Positions 1 to 6,923 of a stretch of 8,868 nucleotides of DNA are shown here, in pieces; the stretch's first letter is position 1; each line of letters begins with the position of its first letter. The DNA comes from Candidatus Omnitrophota bacterium. GTDB lineage: Bacteria; Omnitrophota; Koll11; Gygaellales; Profunditerraquicolaceae. The stretch lies in assembly GCA_028717765.1 (NCBI GenBank), contig JAQUNE010000050.1, positions 1 through 8,868 on the forward strand, read 5' to 3'. A program made the translations under genes and the position numbers. The notes under the pieces are model-generated. The model saw only the letters and a program-made list of their open reading frames with translations. It was not told where the DNA came from and did not search any database.

Positions 1-11
1 AAGCCAAAACT

Positions 12-1445
12 ATGAATTACGAAGCAGTAATCGGTTTAGAAGTGCATGTACATTTAAAGACAAAAACTAAGGCTTTCTGCGGTTGTTCCACGGAATTTGG
101 CAAAGAGCCTAATACGCAGACCTGTCCGGTGTGTTTGGGTTTTCCCGGTTCTCTGCCGGTCCTAAATAAATTAGCTTTGGACTATGCGATTAAAACTGGG
201 ATTGCCTTAAATTGTCAGGTCAGGGAGTTTACCAAATTCGATCGGAAAAATTATTTTTATCCGGATTTACCGAAGAATTATCAGATTTCACAGTATGATT
301 TACCGATTTGTAACGACGGATTTTTGGATATAGAGGTCGAGGGGAAAACTAAGCGCATAAAGATTAAAAGAGTGCATTTAGAAGAGGATGCCGGAAAATT
401 AATCCATAAAGAGAACAAGAGCCTGGTTGATTTTAACCGCTGCGGAATTCCTTTATTGGAGATTGTTTCAGAGCCGGATATGAATTCTCCTCAGGAGGCT
501 TACGAATATTTGACCCTTTTAAAAAGTACTTTGGAATATCTGGAGATTTCCGATTGCGATATGGAGAAAGGGTCTTTACGCTGTGACGCGAACATTTCGA
601 TGAGGGAAAAAGGTGTTACTACCCTTGGCACAAAAACAGAACTTAAGAATATGAATTCTTTTAAAGGAGTAAAGGATGCTTTGGAGTTTGAAATCCAGCG
701 CCAGGTTAAAATGCTGGAAAACGGGGAAAAAATTATTCAGGATACCCGTCTTTGGAACGCCCAAAAGCAGGAAACTTTTTCTATGCGCAGTAAAGAAGAA
801 GCTAAGGATTACCGTTATTTTCCCGAGCCGGATTTACCGCCCTTTATTATTAGTAAAGATAAAGAAAACGAGTTAAAGAAAAGTATTCCTGAATTGCCGC
901 GTGAGAAATCCGCGCGCTTTATACGGGATTACGGGTTATCTGATTATGACGCAAAAATTCTTACTTACTCTAAGATTGACGCTCTTTACGCCGAAGAATG
1001 CCTTAAGGCTTATCTGAAGAAAGAAAAGAAGCTGATAGTAAACTGGCTGATTGGCCCGTTATTCTCAGAAGCAAAAGCCCACGGTTGTAATTTATCTGAG
1101 TTAAAAATTTCCCCGGATGATTTGGTAAAATTGGTTGGCTTTGTGGAACGGGAAGAAATTTCTAACCTTAGCGCTAAAACAGTTTTAAGTGAAATGATCA
1201 ATTCTAAAAAATCTGCGCAAACTATTATTCAGGAAAAAAATTTAATTCAAATTTCGGATACTGGCAGTTTGGAGGCTGTTGCCGATAGTGTGATCAGCGC
1301 TAATCCAAAATCAGCCCAGGATTACCAGCAGGGTAAAACTAACGCAATTATGTTTTTAGTCGGGCAGGTAATGAAGAAAAGTGGCGGAAAAGCCAATCCA
1401 AAAGTTGTACAGGAGATTTTAAAACGGAGGCTAGAGAATGCTTAA
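12..1445 (+). CDS. gatB: Aspartyl/glutamyl-tRNA(Asn/Gln) amidotransferase subunit B
   Basis: GatB is the tRNA-binding and kinase-like subunit of the GatCAB amidotransferase. The complex converts mischarged Glu-tRNA(Gln) and/or Asp-tRNA(Asn) to the cognate amide in the cytoplasm, using ammonia channelled from GatA. The 477-residue product has the family's usual length. The N-terminus reads YEAVIGLEVHVHL, followed by the zinc-site cysteines C23, C25, C38 and C41 and the signature KNYFYPDLPKNYQISQ at 79-94. The catalytic cradle (VHLEEDAGKL and the LLEIVSEPD region) follows. The C-terminal YqeY-like tail ends with a GKANPKVVQEIL-type helix that contacts tRNA. The ATG at 12 gives the canonical N-terminus. 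Only 11 nt precede it, so whether gatA lies upstream cannot be seen. The 3' end overlaps the next gene by 8 nt, suggesting translational coupling. Identification is very secure. Confidence 0.97.
   Translation: MNYEAVIGLEVHVHLKTKTKAFCGCSTEFGKEPNTQTCPVCLGFPGSLPVLNKLALDYAIKTGIALNCQVREFTKFDRKNYFYPDLPKNYQISQYDLPICNDGFLDIEVEGKTKRIKIKRVHLEEDAGKLIHKENKSLVDFNRCGIPLLEIVSEPDMNSPQEAYEYLTLLKSTLEYLEISDCDMEKGSLRCDANISMREKGVTTLGTKTELKNMNSFKGVKDALEFEIQRQVKMLENGEKIIQDTRLWNAQKQETFSMRSKEEAKDYRYFPEPDLPPFIISKDKENELKKSIPELPREKSARFIRDYGLSDYDAKILTYSKIDALYAEECLKAYLKKEKKLIVNWLIGPLFSEAKAHGCNLSELKISPDDLVKLVGFVEREEISNLSAKTVLSEMINSKKSAQTIIQEKNLIQISDTGSLEAVADSVISANPKSAQDYQQGKTNAIMFLVGQVMKKSGGKANPKVVQEILKRRLENA
1426..1430 (+). 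promoter_or_regulatory. Shine-Dalgarno of the S41 protease inside gatB
   Basis: GGAGG lies within the last codons of gatB, 7 nt before the ATG at 1438. It supports that start even though the start lies inside the upstream gene. Confidence 0.75.
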
Positions 1446-2715
1446 GAAATTTTTTATCGCGATGGTAATTTTTATTTCGATTTTCGCTATTAGCACTTTT
1501 GCGATTTCAGAACTCGATAAGAAAAATAAGGATGAATTATACCGGCAAATTGAATTATTTTCCAGCACCCTGGCGATCATCCAGTCTGAGTATGTCGATG
1601 AGGTTAAGCCCAAGGACCTGATCTATGGGGCGTTAAAGGGGATGCTTTCTTCGCTTGACCCGCATAGCCAGTTTATGGATCCGGATACTTATAATGAATT
1701 AAAGGTTGATACCGAAGGAAAATTTGGCGGCCTGGGAATTGAGATCACGGTTAAAGACGGATTACTTACTGTGGTTACGCCGATCGAAGATACCCCGGCT
1801 TGGAAGATCGGTATTAAGGCTGGAGACAGGATCGTGAAAATTAATAACGAGCTTACCCGCGATATGACGCTTACGGATGCGGTAAAGAAATTAAGGGGTA
1901 AGGCAGGCGAGGCAGTAAATCTTATGGTTTTACGCGATTCTGAAAAGAAGCTTATGGATTTTAAAGTAGTGCGCGACATTATCAAAATCAAGGATATTAA
2001 AGATCCCAGGATCCTGGAGGATGGGATTGGCTATATCCGACTGGTTGAATTCAGAGAAAATACCGGCCGGGATTTTGGTCTTGCTTTTGAAAATCTGAAG
2101 AAAAAAGGGATGGTGGCGTTTATTTTGGATTTACGTAATAATCCCGGAGGCCTGTTGGACAACGCCGTAAAAGTAGCGGAAAATTTCGTGGAAAAGGGGA
2201 AAATGATCGTATATACCAAAGGTAAGGATGCTTCACAGAACCTGGAACTTCTTTCGCATGCAGAACATCCTGATTTAGATTCTCCGATGGTAGTCCTGGT
2301 TAATGAGGGTTCTGCTTCGGGCAGTGAAATTGTCGCGGCAGCACTTCAGGATTATAAGCGGGCAATCATCGTAGGTATGAAGTCTTTTGGTAAAGGGTCA
2401 GTGCAGACCGTGATACCTTTAGGAGATGGTTCAGCGTTACGCTTAACTACCAGTAAATATTTTACCCCCTTAGGAAGAGTGATCCATGAAAAAGGAGTAA
2501 TTCCTGATATCGTTGTAGAGCAGGCAAAGATAATCCTGGAATCTAAGGAAGAGCAAAAAATGGAAAACCCGAAGGATATTTTTGAAGAGATCGAAAAGAA
2601 AGAAAATAAAGATAAGCCAGATTCAGAAAACTTAGATTATAAAAAAGATAATCAATTGATGAGCGCCATTGATGCTTTAAAAGCAGTCATGGTTTATAAG
2701 ATCGGAAAGAAGTAG
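1438..2715 (+). CDS. S41 family carboxyl-terminal processing peptidase (CtpA/Prc-like)
   Basis: This is a secreted or periplasmic serine protease of the C-terminal processing family, which trims or degrades envelope proteins from their C-termini. A hydrophobic segment at about residues 4-24 is a signal peptide or anchor. The S41 N-terminal region (YGALKGMLSSLDPHSQFM, 63-80) leads into a PDZ domain at about 90-175 (GGLGIEI, then the AGDRIVKIN loop). The protease core contains DLRNNPGG at 231-238. The catalytic set is visible: Ser294 in GSASGSE, Lys319 in GKGS and Gln323. The Ser-to-Lys spacing of 25 and Lys-to-Gln spacing of 4 match CtpB-type enzymes. A Lys/Glu-rich linker at about 365-400 precedes a short C-terminal helix. 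The gene overlaps gatB by 8 nt and ends 7 nt before the next gene, so it is probably in one operon. Its substrate cannot be told from sequence. Confidence 0.95.
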   Translation: MLKKFFIAMVIFISIFAISTFAISELDKKNKDELYRQIELFSSTLAIIQSEYVDEVKPKDLIYGALKGMLSSLDPHSQFMDPDTYNELKVDTEGKFGGLGIEITVKDGLLTVVTPIEDTPAWKIGIKAGDRIVKINNELTRDMTLTDAVKKLRGKAGEAVNLMVLRDSEKKLMDFKVVRDIIKIKDIKDPRILEDGIGYIRLVEFRENTGRDFGLAFENLKKKGMVAFILDLRNNPGGLLDNAVKVAENFVEKGKMIVYTKGKDASQNLELLSHAEHPDLDSPMVVLVNEGSASGSEIVAAALQDYKRAIIVGMKSFGKGSVQTVIPLGDGSALRLTTSKYFTPLGRVIHEKGVIPDIVVEQAKIILESKEEQKMENPKDIFEEIEKKENKDKPDSENLDYKKDNQLMSAIDALKAVMVYKIGKK

Positions 2716-2718
2716 GTG
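2712..2718 (+). promoter_or_regulatory. Ribosome-binding site for the TTG start at 2723
   Basis: GTAGGTG overlaps the stop codon of the protease gene and ends 4 nt before TTG. With a stop codon directly before the TTG, it fixes this non-ATG start. Confidence 0.6.
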
Positions 2719-2722
2719 TTAG

Positions 2723-3505
2723 TTGAAAGAAAAATATAGGACGACCATAACCTTTCTCTTATTCTGCTTACTTATATTGGTTGCTTTTTTGATTGTCAGT
2801 AAGCCGAAAAAAGAAATTGCCAAGATTACGGCAGCGCCCGTAAAATTAAAAGGCAAAATCGCAATTGTCCTGGATGACTGGGGCTACAACTTGAATAATC
2901 TGCCGATTGCCGCGGAGATTAAATATCCTCTCACAGCTTCGATCCTGCCGAACCTAGCCTTTTCACGTGCAGCCTCGGATGATCTAAAAAGGATAGGATT
3001 CGAAATCATTTTACACCTGCCGATGGAGCCGCATGAAAGCTTTAGCCTGGAAAAAAATACTATTCTTACTTCGCTTTCGGCATCCAAAATCAGCGCAATC
3101 ATTGAAAATGACCTGAATTCTCTTGATTATTGCGTTGGTGTTTCTAACCATATGGGCTCAAAAGCAACTGAGCATCCCCAGACGATGCAAGCAGTTTTTC
3201 AGGAGATTAAAAAGAAGCAGTTATTTTTCTTGGATAGCCTGGTATCTTCTAAGAGTATTTGTTCCGGGTTAGCTGCAGAAAATCAAATCAGATTTGCCAA
3301 GAGGGATATTTTTCTCGATAATCAGGAAAATCCGGAATATATAAAGGGGCAATTGGTTAAACTAAAGAATAAAGCTAGGGGGCAAGGCCAGGCTATAGGT
3401 ATCGGGCATGATCGCAAAGTTACTCTCTTGGTATTAAAAGAGATGATGCCGGAATTAGAAAAAGAAGGATACAGGTTTGTCTATCTTTCAGAGTTGGTGA
3501 AATAA
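2723..3505 (+). CDS. Divergent polysaccharide deacetylase family protein (YibQ-like), TTG start
   Basis: The product is a 260-residue membrane-anchored protein of the divergent polysaccharide deacetylase (YibQ, former DUF610) family. One N-terminal transmembrane segment spans about 8-26, followed by the catalytic-like domain. Family motifs appear in order: IVLDDWGYN (48-56), HLPMEP (98-103), GVSNHMGS (139-146), FLDS (169-172), RDIFLDN (194-200) and GIGH (226-229). Asp and His residues at these places resemble the metal site of NodB-type carbohydrate esterases, but activity in this subfamily is poorly established. The start is TTG at 2723. An in-frame TAG lies immediately upstream (2720-2722), no in-frame ATG occurs before residue 101, and a TAGGTG ribosome-binding site overlaps the previous stop. 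In many bacteria this family sits next to CtpA-type proteases, as here, suggesting a shared envelope or peptidoglycan role (inference). Confidence 0.9.
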   Translation: MKEKYRTTITFLLFCLLILVAFLIVSKPKKEIAKITAAPVKLKGKIAIVLDDWGYNLNNLPIAAEIKYPLTASILPNLAFSRAASDDLKRIGFEIILHLPMEPHESFSLEKNTILTSLSASKISAIIENDLNSLDYCVGVSNHMGSKATEHPQTMQAVFQEIKKKQLFFLDSLVSSKSICSGLAAENQIRFAKRDIFLDNQENPEYIKGQLVKLKNKARGQGQAIGIGHDRKVTLLVLKEMMPELEKEGYRFVYLSELVK

Positions 3506-4485
3506 TGAATATTCTAGGGATCGAAACCTCTTGTGATGAAACCTCTGCCGCGATTGTAAAAGATGGCAAAGATGTGCTTTCCTGTGAAACCAATTCTAGC
3601 CTTAAATTTCACGCTAAATACGGCGGGATAGTGCCTGAAATTGCTTCACGCATGCAGTTAGAGACTATTAGTTATGTGGTAGATGCGGCGGTCAAAGAAT
3701 CCAGATTGAAATTAAAAGACCTGAATGCTGTGTGTGTTACGGATAAACCGGGATTATTGGGTTCTTTGTTGGTGGGGATAGCTTTTGCCAAAGCAATGAG
3801 TTTTAGTTTGGATCTGCCTTTGTTGGGAGTGAATCACCTGCATAGCCATATTTATGCGCCTTTTTTAAATAACCGTAATATAAAGTTTCCTTTTATTGCT
3901 TTAATTGTTTCTGGAGGCCACACGAGTTTATTTTATTTGAAAGATTTTAATCAGATCGAACCTCTAGGTTCTACCCTTGATGATGCCTGTGGCGAGGCAT
4001 TTGATAAAGTAGCAAAAATTTTAGGGTTAGGTTATCCCGGCGGGCCCCAGATCGAAAATATTGCTAAGAAAGGCGATCCTAAAAAATTTAGCTTTGCTTG
4101 CAGTAATACGAAAAATCCACTTGATTTTAGTTTTAGCGGGATAAAGACTGCAGTGTTATATCTTGTACACCGTACACCGGACACCATGCTCCGTACGAAG
4201 AAGGCAGACATAGCAGCGTCATTCCAGCAAGCAGTTTTTGATACCTTAATCAAAAAGTCTTTTCTTGCCTGTAAGATAAAAAAAGTGAAAAAATTAGTTA
4301 TTGGCGGCGGAGTAGTGGCGAATAATAGATTAAGAGAAAGTTTTTCTCTTCAGGCAAAGGAAAATAATATGGAAGTATTTTTTCCTTCACGGGAACTTTC
4401 CATGGATAACGCGGCAATGGTAGCCGGATTAGGTTTTCATTTACTTAGAAAAGGTCAGAGCTCAGATTTAACTTTAACAGCCTGA
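3505..4485 (+). CDS. tsaD: tRNA N6-adenosine threonylcarbamoyltransferase TsaD
   Basis: TsaD transfers the threonylcarbamoyl group from TC-AMP to A37 of ANN-decoding tRNAs, giving t6A, together with TsaB and TsaE. The 326-residue product starts with the ASKHA phosphate loop GIETSCDET (5-13). Metal-ligand histidines H111 and H115 lie in NHLHSH, and the third ligand is Asp301 in SMDNAAM. SGGHTS, the LDDACGEAFDKVAK segment, GYPGGP, FSFSGIKTAV, DIAASFQ and GGGVVANNRLRE are all present. The usual GPG before LLGSLLVG is KPG here (81-83), a minor variation. Between GIKTAV and DIAASFQ, a loop residue run (VHRTPDT) is encoded by three tandem heptanucleotides (see the repeat entry). The ATG at 3505 overlaps the previous stop by one base (TAATG). 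Identification is very secure. Confidence 0.97.
   Translation: MNILGIETSCDETSAAIVKDGKDVLSCETNSSLKFHAKYGGIVPEIASRMQLETISYVVDAAVKESRLKLKDLNAVCVTDKPGLLGSLLVGIAFAKAMSFSLDLPLLGVNHLHSHIYAPFLNNRNIKFPFIALIVSGGHTSLFYLKDFNQIEPLGSTLDDACGEAFDKVAKILGLGYPGGPQIENIAKKGDPKKFSFACSNTKNPLDFSFSGIKTAVLYLVHRTPDTMLRTKKADIAASFQQAVFDTLIKKSFLACKIKKVKKLVIGGGVVANNRLRESFSLQAKENNMEVFFPSRELSMDNAAMVAGLGFHLLRKGQSSDLTLTA
4165..4185 (+). repeat. Heptanucleotide tandem repeat inside tsaD
   Basis: Three adjacent 7-mers, GTACACC, GTACACC and GGACACC, encode VHRTPDT in a surface-loop position between two conserved TsaD motifs. Three copies of 7 nt equal 21 nt and keep the frame. The repeat is seen directly. That it arose by expansion or insertion is inference. 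Confidence 0.8.
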
Positions 4486-4490
4486 AACGT

Positions 4491-4504
4491 AAAAAAAGGG
4501 GGGG
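4491..4504 (+). promoter_or_regulatory. A7-G7 homopolymer tract acting as leader and ribosome-binding region of the mgtC-like gene
   Basis: Seven A (4491-4497) are followed by seven G (4498-4504), then AAG and the ATG at 4508. The G tract sits where the Shine-Dalgarno belongs. Slippage here would change the spacing to the start codon, so variable expression is possible but unproven. Confidence 0.5.
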
Positions 4505-4507
4505 AAG

Positions 4508-4951
4508 ATGCTTAGCGACTGGCAAATTATTTTACGTTTAACTTTATCAGTAATTTTAAGCGGCCTAGTAGGGCTAGAGCGTCAATTGCAACGGAGAAAT
4601 GCGGGCTTACGTACGCATATTTTAGTCTGCCTGGGTTCTTGTCTTATCATGTTGACATCCCTCTATGTTTTTGATATATATAAACATATAGTAGCTTTAG
4701 ATCCGGCCCGAATTGCCGCAGGGGTTATTACCGGAATCGGTTTTTTAGGGGCAGGAGCAATTATCCGCGCGCAAGAAGGGGTAAAAGGATTAACTACAGC
4801 TGCAAGCCTTTGGGTGGTAGCAGGTATCGGTTTGGCGGTAGGGTGCGGTTTTTACAATGCCGCGGTTTTTACCACTTTTCTGGTGTTAGTTGTTTTATTT
4901 TTCTTAAGGCGGATAGAAGAGAAAGTTTTTTCACAACAAGATACTAAATAG
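4508..4951 (+). CDS. MgtC/SapB family inner-membrane protein
   Basis: The product is a 147-residue, highly hydrophobic protein with about four transmembrane segments (near 7-23, 36-56, 68-87 and 98-132, the last possibly two). Signature motifs of the MgtC N-terminal domain are present: GLERQ (22-26), AGLRTHILVCLGS (32-44), GFLGAGAI (78-85) and VKGLTTAASLW (92-102). Family members such as Salmonella MgtC act in adaptation to low magnesium and acid, partly by inhibiting the F-type ATP synthase. Many short environmental homologues have no assigned role. The C-terminal soluble domain of full MgtC (about 230 residues) is absent. This is the SapB/YhiD-like short form and is probably complete. It begins 22 nt after tsaD and probably shares its transcript. 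The specific function is unknown. Confidence 0.92.
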   Translation: MLSDWQIILRLTLSVILSGLVGLERQLQRRNAGLRTHILVCLGSCLIMLTSLYVFDIYKHIVALDPARIAAGVITGIGFLGAGAIIRAQEGVKGLTTAASLWVVAGIGLAVGCGFYNAAVFTTFLVLVVLFFLRRIEEKVFSQQDTK

Positions 4952-4960
4952 TGGGAACAA

Positions 4961-4969
4961 AAGGAGGTG
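4961..4969 (+). promoter_or_regulatory. Strong Shine-Dalgarno deciding the bactofilin start
   Basis: AAGGAGGTG is close to perfectly complementary to the 16S rRNA 3' end and lies 6 nt before the ATG at 4976. The in-frame GTG at 4967 is part of this ribosome-binding site, so it is not the start codon. Confidence 0.85.
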
Positions 4970-4975
4970 GGCGAG

Positions 4976-5479
4976 ATGGCTTTTAGAAAGAAAGTCGAAG
5001 AGAAGATTCTCGATGTCGATGCCTCAATGCATGGTAATTTAAGTTTTAAGGATGCGGTTAATCTGCGTATTAACGGTAAATTCGAAGGTAATCTCGACAC
5101 AAAAGGGAATTTAACCATCGCTCCCACGGCAAATGTTTCTGCTGATATTGTCGGAGATAATATTATTATCGGCGGCAGGGTTAAAGGTAGGATTACCGCC
5201 AAAGAAAGATTAACGCTGCTTCCTAGCGCAATTGTCGAAGGCGAACTTTTCCCCGCGAGGTTGAATATCGCGGAGGGTGCCATCTTTGAAGGACGTTGTA
5301 GCATGCTAGCTGATTTTTTGAATGCTGATGAACTGGCGCGTTACCTGGAAGTTGATTTAAATTCGATCATGGAATGGGCCTCTAGCGGCAAGGTTCCTGG
5401 TGAAAAAGAGGGAGATCGCTGGAAATTTGACCGTAAAACCATTGATTCTTGGATTGCTTCCGGTAAAGTAAATAAGTAA
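4976..5479 (+). CDS. Bactofilin with C-terminal MerR/excisionase-like helix-turn-helix domain
   Basis: The product has 167 residues and two domains. Residues about 12-110 form a bactofilin (polymer-forming cytoskeletal) domain, with repeating short beta strands rich in Gly and Val/Ile: GNLSFKDAVNLRINGKFEG, then IIIGGRVKGRI, LLPSAIVEGE and AEGAIFEGRC. Such domains make right-handed beta-helices that polymerise into filaments without nucleotide. Residues about 113-165 (from LNADELARYLEV to TIDSWIASGKV) look like a helix-turn-helix of the MerR/excisionase (HTH_17) type, including the small wing GDRWKFDRKTIDSWI. The fusion is unusual for a filament protein and suggests DNA or protein binding at the polymer (inference). 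A near-perfect Shine-Dalgarno at 4961-4969 places the start at the ATG at 4976 rather than the GTG at 4967. No membrane segment is visible. The next gene has a related HTH. Confidence 0.9.
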   Translation: MAFRKKVEEKILDVDASMHGNLSFKDAVNLRINGKFEGNLDTKGNLTIAPTANVSADIVGDNIIIGGRVKGRITAKERLTLLPSAIVEGELFPARLNIAEGAIFEGRCSMLADFLNADELARYLEVDLNSIMEWASSGKVPGEKEGDRWKFDRKTIDSWIASGKVNK

Positions 5480-5503
5480 TCTAAGTAAAAGAAGGGCAAG
5501 TTA

Positions 5504-5812
5504 ATGACAGATGAAAAGCTTTTAACGATTAGGGATGTCGCTTCTATTTTAGGGCTTTCTGAAAAAGAAGTGATTGAATTAGCGGAAAAAGGTACCATAC
5601 CGGCGTATAAGATCGGCGGTATTTATTTGAGGTTTAAGCGCCAGCAGATAGAAGAAGCAAAAAGAAAATTAAAGCTTCTTTCGCATAAGGAACTCAGTGC
5701 CCGTAAATATTCTTTTGGTGATAAGCTAAGTGACTTTTTTTATTTCAACGATTTTTATATACTCGCATTTTTGATTATAGCCTTAATCCTTTTGATCATA
5801 TTCCGGGGATAG
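5504..5812 (+). CDS. Small excisionase-like HTH protein with C-terminal membrane anchor
   Basis: The product has 102 residues. At residues 6-52 (LLTIRDVASILGLSEKEVIE, then the wing KIGGIYLRFKRQQIEEAKRK) it has a MerR/excisionase-family helix-turn-helix. The segment 52-68 is basic. Residues about 84-100 form one very hydrophobic helix (ILAFLIIALILLIIF) ending in RG, so the protein looks tail-anchored with the HTH in the cytoplasm. Excisionase-type HTHs occur in phage Xis proteins, but no integrase, att site or other phage gene is nearby, so a cellular role is more likely. The HTH resembles that at the end of the bactofilin just upstream (LTIRDVASILGLS against LNADELARYLEVD). The two may work together at the membrane (inference). 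A GAAGGG-type ribosome-binding site precedes the ATG. The target sequence and function are unknown. Confidence 0.85.
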   Translation: MTDEKLLTIRDVASILGLSEKEVIELAEKGTIPAYKIGGIYLRFKRQQIEEAKRKLKLLSHKELSARKYSFGDKLSDFFYFNDFYILAFLIIALILLIIFRG

Positions 5813-5822
5813 CAAAGCATAA

Positions 5823-6491
5823 ATGACCAATCTTAAAGGTTTTTGCGATCTTGGCTTTGCCAAAATCGATACAGATAGATTTGCCCGCCGCGGATTTTCT
5901 GAGGCGATCTATTGCCGCGGCAAGGATAAAGAGCATCTAAAAGATATCTGCGGGAGATTTATTCAACATCAGCAGGATTTATTACTGACGAAATTAGAAA
6001 AAGACACCTTTTTTTATCTAAAAAAATCAATCCCTCGTTTAAGATATTATCCCCTGGCAAAAATTGGATTTTTAAAAAAGGGAAAGAAAAATTTAGCTAA
6101 AGGCCTTGTGGCAGTAATTTCCGCCGGTACTTCTGATATATCGGTAGCTGAAGAAGCATCGGTGACCCTGGAGTTAATGGGGAACAAGGTTGTCAGGATC
6201 TACGATGTCGGAGTAGCCGGTGTACACCGGTTGATGCACCATTTAGATTTAATAAAAAAAGCCAAGGTGGTTATCGTGGTTGCGGGAATGGAAGGTGCGC
6301 TAGCGAGTTTAGTCAGCGGCCTGGTAAAATCGCCGATCGTTGCTGTGCCGACGAGTTGCGGATACGGCGCAAGTTTTCAGGGATTAGCAGCGCTCTTAAC
6401 GATGTTAAATTCATGTTCGCCTGGGATTACAGTAGTAAATATTGATAATGGTTTTGGCGCGGGATATTTTGCGAGTTTGATCAATAAATAA
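5823..6491 (+). CDS. larB: Nickel-pincer cofactor biosynthesis protein LarB
   Basis: LarB carboxylates the pyridinium ring of nicotinic acid adenine dinucleotide and hydrolyses the phosphoanhydride, giving pyridinium-3,5-biscarboxylic acid mononucleotide. This is the first step to the nickel-pincer nucleotide used by lactate racemase LarA. The 222-residue product has the N-terminal LarB signature GFAKIDTDRFARRGFSEAIY (11-30). A PurE-like (AIR carboxylase) domain follows, with AGTSD (101-105), AEEA (109-112), YDVGVAGVHRL (127-137), AGMEGALASLVSGLV (154-168) and PTSCGYG (176-182). It ends with the LNSCSPGITVVNIDNGFGAG block (195-214). The length is slightly below the usual 240-260. The gene begins 10 nt after the HTH gene, with only a weak ribosome-binding site. 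LarC, LarE and LarA are not in the window, so the pathway's completeness here is open. Confidence 0.95.
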   Translation: MTNLKGFCDLGFAKIDTDRFARRGFSEAIYCRGKDKEHLKDICGRFIQHQQDLLLTKLEKDTFFYLKKSIPRLRYYPLAKIGFLKKGKKNLAKGLVAVISAGTSDISVAEEASVTLELMGNKVVRIYDVGVAGVHRLMHHLDLIKKAKVVIVVAGMEGALASLVSGLVKSPIVAVPTSCGYGASFQGLAALLTMLNSCSPGITVVNIDNGFGAGYFASLINK

Positions 6492-6493
6492 TT

Positions 6494-6922
6494 ATGTTAA
6501 TGAGGGGAATAAGTTTAAAAGAGGCAATAAAATTCCATGGGCATTTGGGGCCGTATTTAGTACTTGGCATTTTGGCAGGAGAAACGGCATTAAATAAATT
6601 AAAATGCAAAAAATATTTTGGTTTAGATGTCAAGGTTTGGGGTGCTAAAGAAAAACCAAAATCCTGCCTTATTGATGGCTTGCAGTTATCAAGCGGGGCT
6701 ACCTACGGGAAGGGTAATATTCAAAAATTAAATGGCCCAGCAATTAAAATCGAATTTTCTCTGCGCGAAAAAAAAGCAAGGCTAAATTTAAAACTAACTG
6801 AGAACCTGATTGAAAAATTGCGACAGGCTAAGACGCACCAAGAGTCAGAATTATTAGCAAAGGAATTATATAGGTCTAATTTCAAGGAACTTTTTAATTT
6901 ACGACTTACGACTGGAGATTAA
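6494..6922 (+). CDS. FmdE-domain (formylmethanofuran dehydrogenase subunit E-like) protein
   Basis: The product is a 142-residue protein with the FmdE N-terminal signature FHGHLGPYLVLG (14-25), which includes two His, and a second block KPKSCLIDGLQLSSG (54-68) with conserved Cys58 followed by ATYGKGNI. His and Cys at these places are typical of the family and probably bind metal. Despite the name, FmdE proteins are not established formylmethanofuran dehydrogenase subunits and are widespread in anaerobes without methanofuran. The C-terminal zinc-ribbon seen in some members is absent. Two close ATGs (6494 and 6500) could start translation. Neither has a good ribosome-binding site, so coupling to larB, which stops 2 nt upstream, is likely. 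The gene lies 1 nt before acsC, tying it to corrinoid or nickel C1 metabolism by position only. The last codons are formed by a heptanucleotide repeat. Confidence 0.85.
   Translation: MLMRGISLKEAIKFHGHLGPYLVLGILAGETALNKLKCKKYFGLDVKVWGAKEKPKSCLIDGLQLSSGATYGKGNIQKLNGPAIKIEFSLREKKARLNLKLTENLIEKLRQAKTHQESELLAKELYRSNFKELFNLRLTTGD
6899..6912 (+). repeat. Two tandem TTACGAC heptanucleotides at the end of the FmdE-like gene
   Basis: TTACGAC occurs twice in tandem. It encodes the LRLT near the C-terminus and ends just before the GGAG ribosome-binding site (6914-6917) of acsC. Two copies alone could be chance, but the 7-nt period matches the repeat inside tsaD. Confidence 0.5.
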
Positions 6923-6923
6923 G

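Noticed and set aside
4967..4975. GTG as start of the bactofilin gene
   Set aside because: The GTG is part of the Shine-Dalgarno AAGGAGGTG. The ATG at 4976 has ideal spacing.
4852..5304. 150-codon open frame on the - strand across the mgtC-like/bactofilin junction
   Set aside because: It is a shadow of two well-supported + strand genes, with no domain signal of its own.
5504..5812. Phage excisionase (Xis) and thus a prophage remnant
   Set aside because: The HTH type fits Xis, but the C-terminal membrane helix does not. No integrase, attachment site or phage gene is present, and the gene sits in a housekeeping operon.
6217..6230. 14-nt perfect palindrome CCGGTGTACACCGG in larB
   Set aside because: It encodes the conserved LarB stretch around AGVHR, so codon choice over a conserved motif explains it without an operator.
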